From Phycisphaerales bacterium (GTDB lineage: Bacteria > Planctomycetota > Phycisphaerae > UBA1845 > Fen-1342), in NCBI GenBank assembly GCA_016716475.1, contig JADJWG010000004.1:744001-808000 (forward strand): a stretch of DNA of 64,000 nucleotides, in the 5' to 3' direction. The position numbers were made by a program, and so were the translations under genes. Below are positions 1 through 8,468 of the stretch, piece after piece (within the stretch, counting starts at the first letter, position 1; every line of letters starts with the position of its first letter). The notes under the pieces are model-generated. The model was not told the origin of the DNA and did no database searches. It worked only from the letters and a program-made list of their open reading frames with translations.

Positions 1-2
1 TC

Positions 3-251
3 CAGCCGTCGGTACCGGTGCCCGACGGGTATGGCGCCTTCTGGGCGTTCCGACCCGACCATCGTCCCGTGGTCGATATCACGCTCGGCGTTCCGCTCGC
101 GGACGGTGGCACGGCAGAGATCCTCGGCTACCTGGCACTTCCGAGGCTGATGGTTCCCGAACGTTGGGTGCGATTGTCCGCCAGCAGCGACGCGCGCATC
201 GCGCTGCACGGCCACAACGGCCTTGAGCTGATCCGCGAGCTGCTGCGATAG
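3..251 (+). CDS. C-terminal part of an unknown protein (5' end outside the window)
   Basis: The reading frame is open from the window edge to a TAG at 249-251, so the 5' end is missing; an in-frame GTG at 18 need not be the real start. The visible part is about 82 residues with no motif I recognise, ending ELIRELLR. It stops 13 bp before a ParB-like gene on the same strand, so it probably belongs to the same mobile-element operon. No function is proposed. Confidence 0.5.
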   Translation, partial: QPSVPVPDGYGAFWAFRPDHRPVVDITLGVPLADGGTAEILGYLALPRLMVPERWVRLSASSDARIALHGHNGLELIRELLR

Positions 252-264
252 AAGGGAGCAGTGC

Positions 265-1144
265 ATGAACGGGCTTGAGATTCGCGGAATGAAGGAACGC
301 GACTACCGCATGATCCCGGTCAGTCAGATCAACGTCGTCAACTCCCGGCAGCGGGAGCGGACGCAGTTCCTCGAAAACGTCCGGAGCATCAACGATGTCG
401 GCTTGTACAAGCCGATTCTCGTGAACAGCCGCAACCTCGGAACGACCGGCCTGTACGACCTGATCTGTGGCGAGGGGCGTCTGCTGGCGCACATCGAGCT
501 GGGCCGGACCCACATCGCGGCCGACGTGTGGGACATCGATGAGCGTCAAGCCCACCTGATGACGCTCGGCGAGAACATCGCGCGTACGCCGCCGCAGACG
601 ATCGAGTTCGCCCGCGCTCAAGGAGATGCGCGACCACGGCATGAGCTGGCGGGAGCTCTCGGCGATCACCGGCAAGACCCAGGAGTACGTGCAGAACTAC
701 GTGCGCCTGGTGGAGCAGGGCGAGGAGCGGCTGATCAAGGGCGTCGAAGACGGCGTCTTCTCGCTCAACTTCGCGATGTCCGTGGCGCAGAGCAACAACC
801 GTTCGATCCAGCACCTGCTGATGGATGCGTTCGACAGCGGCATCGTGACGACTACCAACCTGCCACGCGTGCGGCGGATCATCGAGGACCGCCTGGAGAA
901 GGGGAAGGCGCTCGGGTCACGCAAAGCCGCATCGCCTTATACGGTCGACAAGCTCAAGCGCGACATCCGCAAGATCACCCGCGAGAAGGAGGCGTTCGTG
1001 TACGAAGCCGGGCAGCGCGAAAACCGCCTCATGCGCATCCTGGACGCAATGCAGCGGCTGCGCCAAGACGCCGCGTTCGCGGCACTCCTCAAGGGTGCCG
1101 GCCTCGTCGATGGCCCCCAGTTGAAGGGTGAGTACGCCGTGTAA
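265..1144 (+). pseudogene. ParB/RepB-like partition protein, frameshifted
   Basis: The frame from ATG 265 encodes a ParB-type N-terminal nuclease-like domain: IPVSQINV near residue 18, then GEGRLLAHIELG, which matches the GxxRxxAxxxLG box, then TLGENIART. Around 614-617 the sequence changes frame. From 617 the next frame continues as LKEMRDHGMSWRELSAITG, a helix-turn-helix that follows this domain in ParB/RepB proteins, and runs to a TAA at 1144. The join fits a 2-nt loss in GCCCGCG(CG)CTC. Repaired, the protein is about 293 residues, a normal ParB-like length. It may be a true pseudogene or a sequencing error. A second ParB-like gene follows 23 bp downstream. Such proteins bind centromere-like DNA for plasmid or integrative-element partition, but no ParA is visible here. 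Confidence 0.75.
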
Positions 1145-1167
1145 CCACGTGTTCGAAGGAGGTTCCC

Positions 1168-1881
1168 ATGTCACGCCCAGAACGGGCCAACGTCAAAGGC
1201 GTTGACGTACCGATCGTGAAGCTGACGCCGCTCCGTAAGCGGACGGTCAGCAAGAAGAACTACGCGAAGTTGCTGGCCAACATTAAGGCTGTCGGGCTGA
1301 TCGAGCCACTCTGCGTCTGCCAGGAGGGCGAGCAGTACTTCATCCTGGACGGCTATCTGCGGTACACCGCGCTGCTCGAACTCGGCGTCGAGGCCGTGCC
1401 CTGTCTCGTCCTGAGCGGCCGCGATCTCTATACGCCGAACCGGCAGGTGAACCACCTTTCTCCACGCGAGGAGGTGCGGATGCTCCGCAAGGCGCTGGAG
1501 AAGCTCGATGAGGCGACGATCGCGCAGGCTTTCGGCGTCGAGTCGCTCAAGGGCCGGCTGAGCACATCGCTCTACCGCGAGCTGCACCCGTTCGTGGTCG
1601 GTGAGATGGACTCGGGGCGCCTCCTGCAGTCGGTGGCGCGCGAGCTCACATACGTCGCGCCGAAGCGGCAGGTCGAGATCGTCAAGCTGATGCAGGAGAC
1701 GAAGGACACGAGCCTGGCGTTCGCCAAAGCCCAGATCCTGTCCACACCACCGGCCCTGCGATCGAAGAAGCGCCGTCGCACCAACCCGTGGCAACGGGGC
1801 GACAGCACGAAGCGCGACCTCGCCCGCAAACTGGCGGAGGTCGAGAAGCACTACGACTTCTACAGCGCGCTCCGCCGATGA
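1168..1881 (+). CDS. ParB/RepB-like DNA-binding protein
   Basis: A 237-aa protein starting at ATG 1168, preceded by GAAGGAGG at 1155-1162. The N-terminal third has the ParB/Sulfiredoxin-type pattern: VPIVKLTPL near residue 14, NIKAVGLIEPL near 38, LDGYLRYTALLELG near 60. A helical segment with LSPREEVRMLRKAL follows, as in RepB-type plasmid partition proteins, and the C-terminus is basic (RSKKRRRTNP). The family binds specific DNA for plasmid or element segregation. It is the second of two tandem ParB-like genes and overlaps the next gene by four bases (ATGA), so the two are probably translationally coupled. It may instead regulate transcription of the element. Confidence 0.75.
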   Translation: MSRPERANVKGVDVPIVKLTPLRKRTVSKKNYAKLLANIKAVGLIEPLCVCQEGEQYFILDGYLRYTALLELGVEAVPCLVLSGRDLYTPNRQVNHLSPREEVRMLRKALEKLDEATIAQAFGVESLKGRLSTSLYRELHPFVVGEMDSGRLLQSVARELTYVAPKRQVEIVKLMQETKDTSLAFAKAQILSTPPALRSKKRRRTNPWQRGDSTKRDLARKLAEVEKHYDFYSALRR

Positions 1882-2318
1882 TCACGCCGCTGGAGCAGAA
1901 GTTGCTGCGGACGGCGCTCGAGCGGGAACGGCCGGTCGCTTATCGGCTGGACATTGATGCCCGGGCAGCCACGATCTACGCGTCGGCCGACGACCGCAAG
2001 TGCTTCCTTGAGAGCCTCGACGCTGAGTTTGCGGAGGGATTCGCAGACGCACTCTCCAAAGCTCTATCGCAGCGGTACCCGCCAGAGCTTGTGCAGATGT
2101 TCCGCGATCGCCAGAAGCAACGTGGCCAGCGACGCGTCCAGTACTACCCGCTCCTTCGCTTCCTCCTCGTGGATCGACGTCACCGGCGATTCGCGGTCGA
2201 GCGTGTGTGTTTCAGCGGCGAGAGCAGTTGGCTCCGCCTGGAGGTGCTGCCGCTCGGGCCCGCGCTCGCCAAGTACCTGCCGCACCTCGGCCGAGACAGC
2301 TTCTTCGACCTGCTGTGA
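1878..2318 (+). CDS. Unknown protein coupled to ParB-like gene
   Basis: A 146-aa protein starting at ATG 1878, inside the ATGA overlap with the ParB-like stop codon. I prefer this start to earlier in-frame codons because those lie within the ParB-like gene. The middle is charged (MFRDRQKQRGQRRVQYYP) and the end is hydrophobic and acidic (HLGRDSFFDLL). No signal peptide, membrane segment or catalytic motif is visible. Its position as third gene of the ParB-like operon suggests a role tied to the mobile element. Function unknown. Confidence 0.6.
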   Translation: MITPLEQKLLRTALERERPVAYRLDIDARAATIYASADDRKCFLESLDAEFAEGFADALSKALSQRYPPELVQMFRDRQKQRGQRRVQYYPLLRFLLVDRRHRRFAVERVCFSGESSWLRLEVLPLGPALAKYLPHLGRDSFFDLL

Positions 2319-2327
2319 GGCCTCGAC

Positions 2328-3045
2328 ATGGCGCGCCCTCGTCCGCGGCGTCGGTCACCACAATGCGCCGCTCGGTCGCGGGCCCGACCGGCAACGCCAA
2401 CAGAAACATGTGCAAGCCGAGGATCACACAGCGAGCCGCGCACGGCCGCCGAGGTAGTCCGCGCCATCCTCCGAATGGAACTGGAGGGGAGGTCGCTCAA
2501 ATCACGTGACGTGCGAGTGAATCAACCCCTTCTGTTCACGGTTGCTCACCGGCACTTCCGTCGTTGGGGGGACGCGCTTCGAGCGGCCGGGATCGACTCT
2601 GAGGCGGTCGCCAACCGCCGCAAGTGGACCGTCGACCGCATCCTCCGCACGATCCGGGCTCTCCACCGCCAGGGCGTGGCCCTCAACTACTCGTCGGCCA
2701 TCCAGACCGACTACGGCGCCGTGCAGAAAGCCGCAAAGCTCCTCGGGTCCTGGGACAACGCCCTTCGCGCGGCCGGGTTTGATCCCGCGAAGGTTCGGCT
2801 GGCCCGTGTGGACAGAAGTCTCGGTCGTCGAGGGGATCCTGCTACGGCAGCAAGCTGGAAAGCCGCTCTACTGCGCAGCGGCAGCGCACGATGCGTCGCG
2901 CCTGTACGACGCCGCCCGGCGGCTGTTCGGAAAATGGGAGCACGCACTTGAAGCGGCCGGTGTCGATCCGGCGGCCGTTCGGCGGCGGTGTCCGCCCTGG
3001 ACGCCGGACTCGGTGCTCGCGGAGTTGCGGAGAAGGAGGAATGCG
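2328..3045 (+). pseudogene. Protein of homing-endonuclease-associated repeats, frameshifted and truncated
   Basis: The frame from 2328 gives a poorly conserved 40-residue start, then two about 55-residue repeats. Each has a leading helix, a basic/aromatic core and an end of the type FRRWGDALRAAGIDSEAV and LGSWDNALRAAGFDPAKV. At about 2808 the frame shifts by +1. From 2809 a third repeat continues (ending FGKWEHALEAAGVDPAAVRR) and a fourth begins (TPDSVLAELRRRR) before homology stops near 3040 at a junction with an opposite-strand integrase fragment. The W...ALxAAGxDPxxV pattern matches the helical DNA-binding repeats associated with HNH homing endonucleases; no HNH nuclease domain is seen. 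At least one frameshift and loss of the 3' end make it non-functional as read. Confidence 0.65.
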
Positions 3046-3531
3046 CTGCACGGCGGCGTTGACGCATTTGCGCGACCACGGCTTGCGCGGCCGGTCCGCG
3101 CTGGCGTCGCCGAGGATCATCTCGTCACGGAGCATTCGCAGCTTGTTCGGACCGAAGTCGGCGGCCGGTGTGCTGCCGTAGTACTTTCGCAGAACGCCGA
3201 AGACCATCTTCAGGACGTTGATGTGTTCCGGGCAGTAGTAGCTCTCCCCCCAGCGCCGGTACTCGACGAGCAGCTCGTCAATCGTCATCGCCGCAGGCCC
3301 GGCGGCCGGTGGGGCATCCCCCGGCACCAGGGGCCAGCACCGGCCGCGCGCCTCCCACTCGGCGATCAGCCGGTGGTACAGCTCGCGGCTCTCGGGCGTG
3401 CCATACTCGCCGAGCCAGAAATCGCGGGCCCGGCCGGTGGCGGAGTCGCGGAGCGTGACAACCGCGCGGTCGCGATCCGGGCGGTACCGATAGGCGGGGG
3501 GCTTGGTTTTTCGGTGTTTTTTGGTCGACAT
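3036..3531 (-). pseudogene. Tyrosine recombinase (integrase), N-terminal fragment
   Basis: On the minus strand the start is ATG at 3531 (MSTKKHRKTK). A basic arm follows, then a segment like the planctomycete integrase N-terminus (FWLGEYGTPESRELYHRLI), and a helical core-binding domain (MTIDELLVEYRRW, then VLKMVFGVLRKYYG). The fragment reaches KPWSRKCVNAAVQRI and then loses family resemblance near 3040, where it meets the truncated repeat gene. The whole catalytic domain with its R...HxxR...Y residues is missing, so it cannot recombine DNA. The start is 117 bp from the 3' end of tRNA-Ala, the usual place for an integrase beside its attachment site. An open frame continues left to 2842 but looks like antisense of the repeat gene. 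Confidence 0.7.
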
Positions 3532-3647
3532 CGCGGCGCCTCCAACGCTTAGCGCGGTCAGTGACCGCGCTAACTTGCGTCTTAGGCCGCGCTGCCGACT
3601 CTCGGCAGGTCCCCACAACTATCGGGGGCGGCGTGGTTTACGAAAAA

Positions 3648-3720
<73 letters not shown>

Positions 3721-3748
3721 ATCTTCACTTGTCCTGAACTCAAGGCAG

Positions 3749-3821
<73 letters not shown>

Positions 3822-4023
3822 GTGTCGATCACGACGCCCTTGGGCTCTGTTGTAACAGCGGGCGGCGGTGCTACGCGGCAGATCGTCCAAACTACGGGCG
3901 TCTTGGGGGTCCGTCAAGGGGGTATCGGCGAGTGTGACCCTGGCGCGGCCAAGGTGTTCTGGCGGGTACGCGGGATTCCGCCGCCGGCGCTCAAACTGTG
4001 CCACCGCAACGACGAAACCGGCC

Positions 4024-5100
4024 TCAGGAGCCCTCCGGGTCGCGGGGTTGCACGCCGCTTGGCCGGGAGCGCTCGGGCACAGCGCCTGTGGCACGCGCCC
4101 GCAGCGGCGTGGGCGATCTGCTCGCCAGCCAAAGCCCCAATTCGAACAGCAGAATCATGGCCGCCGCCAGCAGAAGGTGGCTGAGCAGGTCGGCCGGTGC
4201 CAGGATCCCGGCAATGACCACGACCAGCAGGATGACGAACTTGCGGTAAGCGCGAAATGCGGCCACCGGCACGATGCCGGTCCGCGCCAGAAACAGCACA
4301 ACCAGCGGCATCTGAAACGCCGCACCGAAAGCGATCATCAGCACAAGGACAAACGTGAGGTACTCGCCGATGCGGAAGTGCGTCGTGACCAGCGCGCGAC
4401 GGTCATCCCGCGTGAGGGGTGTGGAGTAGACCCCGTCCGGCTGGTGCACCTTCAGCCGATGTTCCGCCTGGTTCACCCAGACCGCGCCGACCGGCGGGTC
4501 CACCGGGTCGCGAACCAACAGCGGTACCGCGGCCGGACCCTCCCCGTGTGGCTGTGTGCTGGCGGCTTCGGGCCGTGACATACCAAGCACCGCGGCCTCA
4601 AACGCCGTCGGGTTGGCACTGGGCAGGGGCAGCCACCCGCTGAAACCAATCAGGAAGTTCAGACTCAGCAGCAGCACGAAGAAATACATGAACGCAACGC
4701 CGGCTGCAAACAGACCGATGCTGGCGGGAAACAGCTTGTAGACCCAGCGGCGCTCGTGGGGATAGAGCCCCGCCGCAACGAATGACCAGACCTGGTACAG
4801 GATATAAGGAGCCGCAAAGAGCAGGCCGAAGATGATCACAACCTTGGCGTAGACCAACAGGGCCTCGGCCGGCCCGGTCTGCAGGAAGGTCTCCGGCTGC
4901 CCGTGGTGCCGCAGGGCGAGCACCATCGGACGGCTGATCAGCTCGAGCAGGAATTTGGCGGGCCAGATACAGAGCAAGCAGGCAACGAGCAGGGCCACGA
5001 GACTGCGCACGAGCGCACCACGAAGTTCGTCGAGGTGTTCGCCAAGCGTCATGCGCACCTCGTCGGGATCCTGCCGGGGACGAGCTTCGGACTTCGCCAT
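4024..5100 (-). CDS. tatC: Sec-independent protein translocase TatC
   Basis: A 358-aa inner-membrane protein that forms the substrate receptor of the twin-arginine export pathway. The conserved N-terminal LGEHLDELR is followed by six membrane segments; the family signature FAAPYILYQVWSFVAAGLYPHERR (quoted in parts: FAAPYILYQVW, GLYPHERR) lies near residues 95-120. The start MAKSEARP at 5100 is chosen because upstream in-frame codons precede any family-like sequence. Compared with a usual length of about 250, there is an extra hydrophilic stretch of roughly 70 residues between membrane segments 3 and 4, plus a basic C-terminal tail. No tatA/B is nearby. A likely client, the Tat-signal oxidoreductase at 23110-24465, is in the same window. 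Confidence 0.93.
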   Translation of the reverse strand: MAKSEARPRQDPDEVRMTLGEHLDELRGALVRSLVALLVACLLCIWPAKFLLELISRPMVLALRHHGQPETFLQTGPAEALLVYAKVVIIFGLLFAAPYILYQVWSFVAAGLYPHERRWVYKLFPASIGLFAAGVAFMYFFVLLLSLNFLIGFSGWLPLPSANPTAFEAAVLGMSRPEAASTQPHGEGPAAVPLLVRDPVDPPVGAVWVNQAEHRLKVHQPDGVYSTPLTRDDRRALVTTHFRIGEYLTFVLVLMIAFGAAFQMPLVVLFLARTGIVPVAAFRAYRKFVILLVVVIAGILAPADLLSHLLLAAAMILLFELGLWLASRSPTPLRARATGAVPERSRPSGVQPRDPEGS

Positions 5101-5384
5101 ACGGCGATGATACCCGGGTCGTGGGCTGACCGGCGAGTTAGCACAGTCGTTCAACGAACGATTGGATGACGACGCGGAGTCCGGCCGCCAACCGAAATTG
5201 TGCTTGCCCGAGGGAAGCACATCTCCTAGACTGGGGGGCGTGTTCGGGTTGTGCTCAGGTCGGGGCGGCTGAAAGACTTCCGCGCGAAGTTTTCTGCCGC
5301 GCGGCCCGGGCGCCATTTCATCCAGCGTGCGGCCGGCCGGTATCGGAGCCATGGCCGGGTCATCAAGTCGACGAGAGGTGTCAG

Positions 5385-7010
5385 ATGCGCAAGCAATTCA
5401 TGGCGGCATTGTTGGCGGCGGGCGTCTGCGGCGCGCTCACCGCGCAGGCATCCACGTTTACATTCCAAGGGCAGGTGCGGCAGGCGGGCCTGCCGATCAA
5501 TGGCACGGCGGACTTTCAATTCCGGCTTTACACGGCGGCGGAGGGCGGTTCACAGATCGGCCTGACGCTGACCCGCACGAACGTTACGGTGGTGGACGGC
5601 CTCTTTACCGTCGAACTGGATTACGGCTTGGGTGCGTTTCCCGGGGCGCCGCGCTGGATCGGCATCTCCGTGCGGTCACCGGCCGGTGGCGGATCGTACA
5701 CGACGCTCGCCCCGCGTCAGCCCGTACGTTCAGCGCCCTATTCCATTTTCGCGCTGAGCACGCCCGAGTCGGGCTTCTGGCTGGCGAACGGCGACCACCT
5801 CTACAAGGGCGTCGTTGGCAACATCGGTATCGGCACCTCGAATCCGACTTGGCCGCTGCACGTCATTGAGAACGTATCGGACGGGCGGGGCATCTTCTCG
5901 ACTGGCACCATCGCGATCAGCCGGAGCACCGACGCCGTAGGCCCTGGACTGCGGGTCTTCCGCAATCTCGGCACCTTTCCACTGATCTCGTCGGCTTCGA
6001 TGGAAATTGACGGCAATCGCATGGACGCGTACGGGACCTTTGTCGGCTCGCCCAACACGATCCGGTTGAACTCGCTCGCGGCCGGCAACGTTACCCTGGG
6101 GGAAGCCGGCGGTAACGTCGGCATCGGCGTCGCCAGCCCTGGCCTGCGGTTGTCGATGGTGGATGCGGGCGTCGGCATGGATCGTCCGACCACGAATACG
6201 CTCGCGCTGTACACCGATGCGACGCAGCGTCTCCGTATCAGCAGTGTCGGCAACGTGGGCATCGGCACGACCGGCCCGAACTCGCAGTTGCACGTGAACG
6301 GGGCCGACGGGAGCAACGCATTCCGGGTCCAGGTGGCCGGCGCCACGAAGCTGCTGGTGCACAGCAACGGGAACGTAGGGATTGGTGGGAATCACACCCC
6401 GTCGGATGCGCTGCACATCAACAGCCCTGTGGGAACCCATTCACTCCGGGCGCAGGTGAATGGCACCACCCGGCTGCTGGTCCACGACAATGGTAACGTT
6501 GCGATCGGCGCCAATATCACGCCCCAGGACACGCTGCACGTTTCCGGCACCATGCGGACCAATACGCTCCGCATCATGGGGGGCTCCGATCTGTCGGAGC
6601 GTTTCGACGTGGCGGAACTGGCGGCGGCCAAGCCGTCTCCCGGCATGGTCGTCTGCATCGATCCCGCCAACCCCGGTAAGCTGGTCCCCAGTACGCGGTC
6701 CTATGACCGCACCGTGGCAGGCGTGATCAGTGGTGCGGGTGGGATTCACAGCGGCATGGTCATGGGGCAGGAGGGCAGTGAAGCCGACGGTGCGTTCCCC
6801 GTCGCGCTGACGGGCCGCGTTTATGTACTGGCGGATGCGAAGAACGGCGCGATTCAGCCCGGCGACCTGCTCACCACCGCGGACCTGCCGGGGCACGCCA
6901 TGAAGGTGCAGGACTACACACGGGCGCAGGGTGCGATCATCGGCAAGGCCATGACAGCACTCGCGGCGGGCGAGACCGGCTACGTTCTCGTTCTGGTCGG
7001 GCTCCAGTAA
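5385..7010 (+). CDS. Secreted fibre-like surface protein with GNVGIGT repeats
   Basis: A 541-aa protein starting at ATG 5385 (MRKQFMAALLAAGVCG), preceded by GAGAGGTG. A signal peptide covers about residues 1-23. A compact beta domain follows (FTFQGQVRQAGLPINGTADF), then repeated motifs of the type GNVGIGT, GNIGIGT and GNVAIGA, often followed by PNSQLHVNG-like text. These occur in tail-fibre-like and trimeric surface proteins. The last 150 residues form a distinct conserved unit (GSDLSERFDVAE, YDRTVAGVISGAGGI, VALTGRVYVLAD, GDLLTTADLPGHAMK, ending LVLVGLQ) that I know from many secreted bacterial proteins without a firm function. The next gene, a secreted astacin, starts 23 bp downstream and may be co-transcribed. 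Adhesion or another surface role is an inference. Confidence 0.75.
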   Translation: MRKQFMAALLAAGVCGALTAQASTFTFQGQVRQAGLPINGTADFQFRLYTAAEGGSQIGLTLTRTNVTVVDGLFTVELDYGLGAFPGAPRWIGISVRSPAGGGSYTTLAPRQPVRSAPYSIFALSTPESGFWLANGDHLYKGVVGNIGIGTSNPTWPLHVIENVSDGRGIFSTGTIAISRSTDAVGPGLRVFRNLGTFPLISSASMEIDGNRMDAYGTFVGSPNTIRLNSLAAGNVTLGEAGGNVGIGVASPGLRLSMVDAGVGMDRPTTNTLALYTDATQRLRISSVGNVGIGTTGPNSQLHVNGADGSNAFRVQVAGATKLLVHSNGNVGIGGNHTPSDALHINSPVGTHSLRAQVNGTTRLLVHDNGNVAIGANITPQDTLHVSGTMRTNTLRIMGGSDLSERFDVAELAAAKPSPGMVVCIDPANPGKLVPSTRSYDRTVAGVISGAGGIHSGMVMGQEGSEADGAFPVALTGRVYVLADAKNGAIQPGDLLTTADLPGHAMKVQDYTRAQGAIIGKAMTALAAGETGYVLVLVGLQ

Positions 7011-7033
7011 GCGCCCGAGAGAGGAGACACGTC

Positions 7034-8173
7034 ATGAAAATACCAATGATCCTGGCCCTGGGGCTGCTCGCAGCACTGGCACCGTGGGCAATGGCGGAAG
7101 AACTCACGCGTGAGGAGGCCACGCGACAATACACGGAACTGCTGGAAGAGCGCTGGCTGGAGTCCCCCCGCGAACCGGTCGATCCGATGCTCGCCTTCGA
7201 GGGCTTCTCGGAATACCCGTTCCTGGATGACCTGACACCCGGCTACGTGGTCGTCGAGGGCTGTATCCAGATTCCGTACGAAGATTATCTGCTGATGCTG
7301 GAGGACCCCACCCGGGCGGTCTATGGCGATGCAACGTTCTGGGGGACCACGATCCCCTTCGATTTCGCGGGCAACGTCAACGCGACGCGACAGCAGCAGG
7401 CGATCGACGCGATGAACGAGATTGCGGCCCGGACCGGCATCACGTTTGTCGCCCGGACCAATCAGACGGACTGGATCCGCTTCAATTCCAGCAGCTTCAA
7501 CAATTCACCGGTCGGCCGCCAGGGCGGCATGCAAATCATCAATATCGTGAGCTGGAACACGCAGATCATCATCATCCACGAGATCTACCACTCGCTCGGC
7601 TTCTGGCACGAGCAGAGCGCCTCGGATCGGGACACTTTCGTCACGATCAACTGGAACAATATCTGCGGATCGAGTGGCGTGGTCGGCAACCAGTGTCATG
7701 CCGCCACCTGCCAGGGCTGCGTGAACAGTCAGGGCAACTTCATCTCGTGCGCTTTCAACTTCAACACTAACAACGATGCGAGCGTGTGGGGCCCGTATGA
7801 CTTCGATTCGTTCATGCACTACCCCCGCTGGGCATTTTCGTGCAATGGTAACGACACGATCACGGTGAACCCGGCTTGGAATGCCCAGTGGCAGAACGTC
7901 ATCGGGCAGCGCGACCACTTCAGTCTGATCGACGAGTTGTCGTGCCGCGGCATCTACCCGTTCGCCGGTGACCGCTGGCTGCGGACCGGCAGCTCGATCC
8001 TCCAGCTCGGGACTTTCCAGTTCCCGTACCGCGGCAACTTCTCGACGGCATTCTCGGGTACGCCGGTCAATGGCACCCTGTTGATCGATCCCGGGACCTA
8101 TTCCGGCGTCGGGCACTACACGCAAGCGAAACTGATTCGAGGGACTTTCGGAACGGTGACGATCGGAAGTTAA
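7034..8173 (+). CDS. Secreted astacin-family (M12A) zinc metallopeptidase
   Basis: A 379-aa protein with a signal peptide at about residues 1-21 (MKIPMILALGLLAALAPWAMA). The zinc site HEIYHSLGFWHEQSASDRD lies at about residues 182-200 and matches the astacin consensus HExxHxxGFxHExxRxDRD, with the R replaced by S. The Met-turn with the fifth ligand tyrosine, FMHYPRW, is near residue 259. Several cysteines lie between them (CGSSG, QCHAATCQGC), consistent with disulphides outside the cytoplasm. The N-terminal 90 residues may be a propeptide. A strong GAGAGGAG Shine-Dalgarno sequence precedes the start. It probably forms an operon with the fibre-like gene upstream and acts as an extracellular protease. 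Confidence 0.88.
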   Translation: MKIPMILALGLLAALAPWAMAEELTREEATRQYTELLEERWLESPREPVDPMLAFEGFSEYPFLDDLTPGYVVVEGCIQIPYEDYLLMLEDPTRAVYGDATFWGTTIPFDFAGNVNATRQQQAIDAMNEIAARTGITFVARTNQTDWIRFNSSSFNNSPVGRQGGMQIINIVSWNTQIIIIHEIYHSLGFWHEQSASDRDTFVTINWNNICGSSGVVGNQCHAATCQGCVNSQGNFISCAFNFNTNNDASVWGPYDFDSFMHYPRWAFSCNGNDTITVNPAWNAQWQNVIGQRDHFSLIDELSCRGIYPFAGDRWLRTGSSILQLGTFQFPYRGNFSTAFSGTPVNGTLLIDPGTYSGVGHYTQAKLIRGTFGTVTIGS

Positions 8174-8214
8174 CCAGCGGCAGACTGGGCAAACGTCGAT
8201 CCGGTGCAGCGAAC

Positions 8215-8251
8215 GACCAGCGCAGGGGCCGTGCAAGGCCCCGCGCTGGTC
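8215..8251 (+). terminator. GC-rich hairpin after the astacin gene
   Basis: GACCAGCGC-A-GGGGCC pairs with GGCCCCGCGCTGGTC around the loop GTGCAA. This is a 15-bp stem with one bulged A, 42 bp after the astacin stop codon. No T-run follows, so it is a hairpin terminator or mRNA-stabilising structure rather than a classical intrinsic terminator. Confidence 0.55.
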
Positions 8252-8468
8252 GCCGCCTGGTCACGCAACCCCCCAAGGTCTGAGAAAGGCACTTCTCATT
8301 GCCTGCGATGACTGCGGGAGACATTCTTTCCGAAGTCTCAGCCGAAAGTTCGCGGTGTGACGCGGCCACGCAGCTATATTCCTAGAGGGAGGGGCCATGT
8401 GGTGCCCCGGGGCGCGCGAACCGCCAGGCGCCCTCCATCTGCTCATTTCACGTTGGAGGTGCGTGGCC

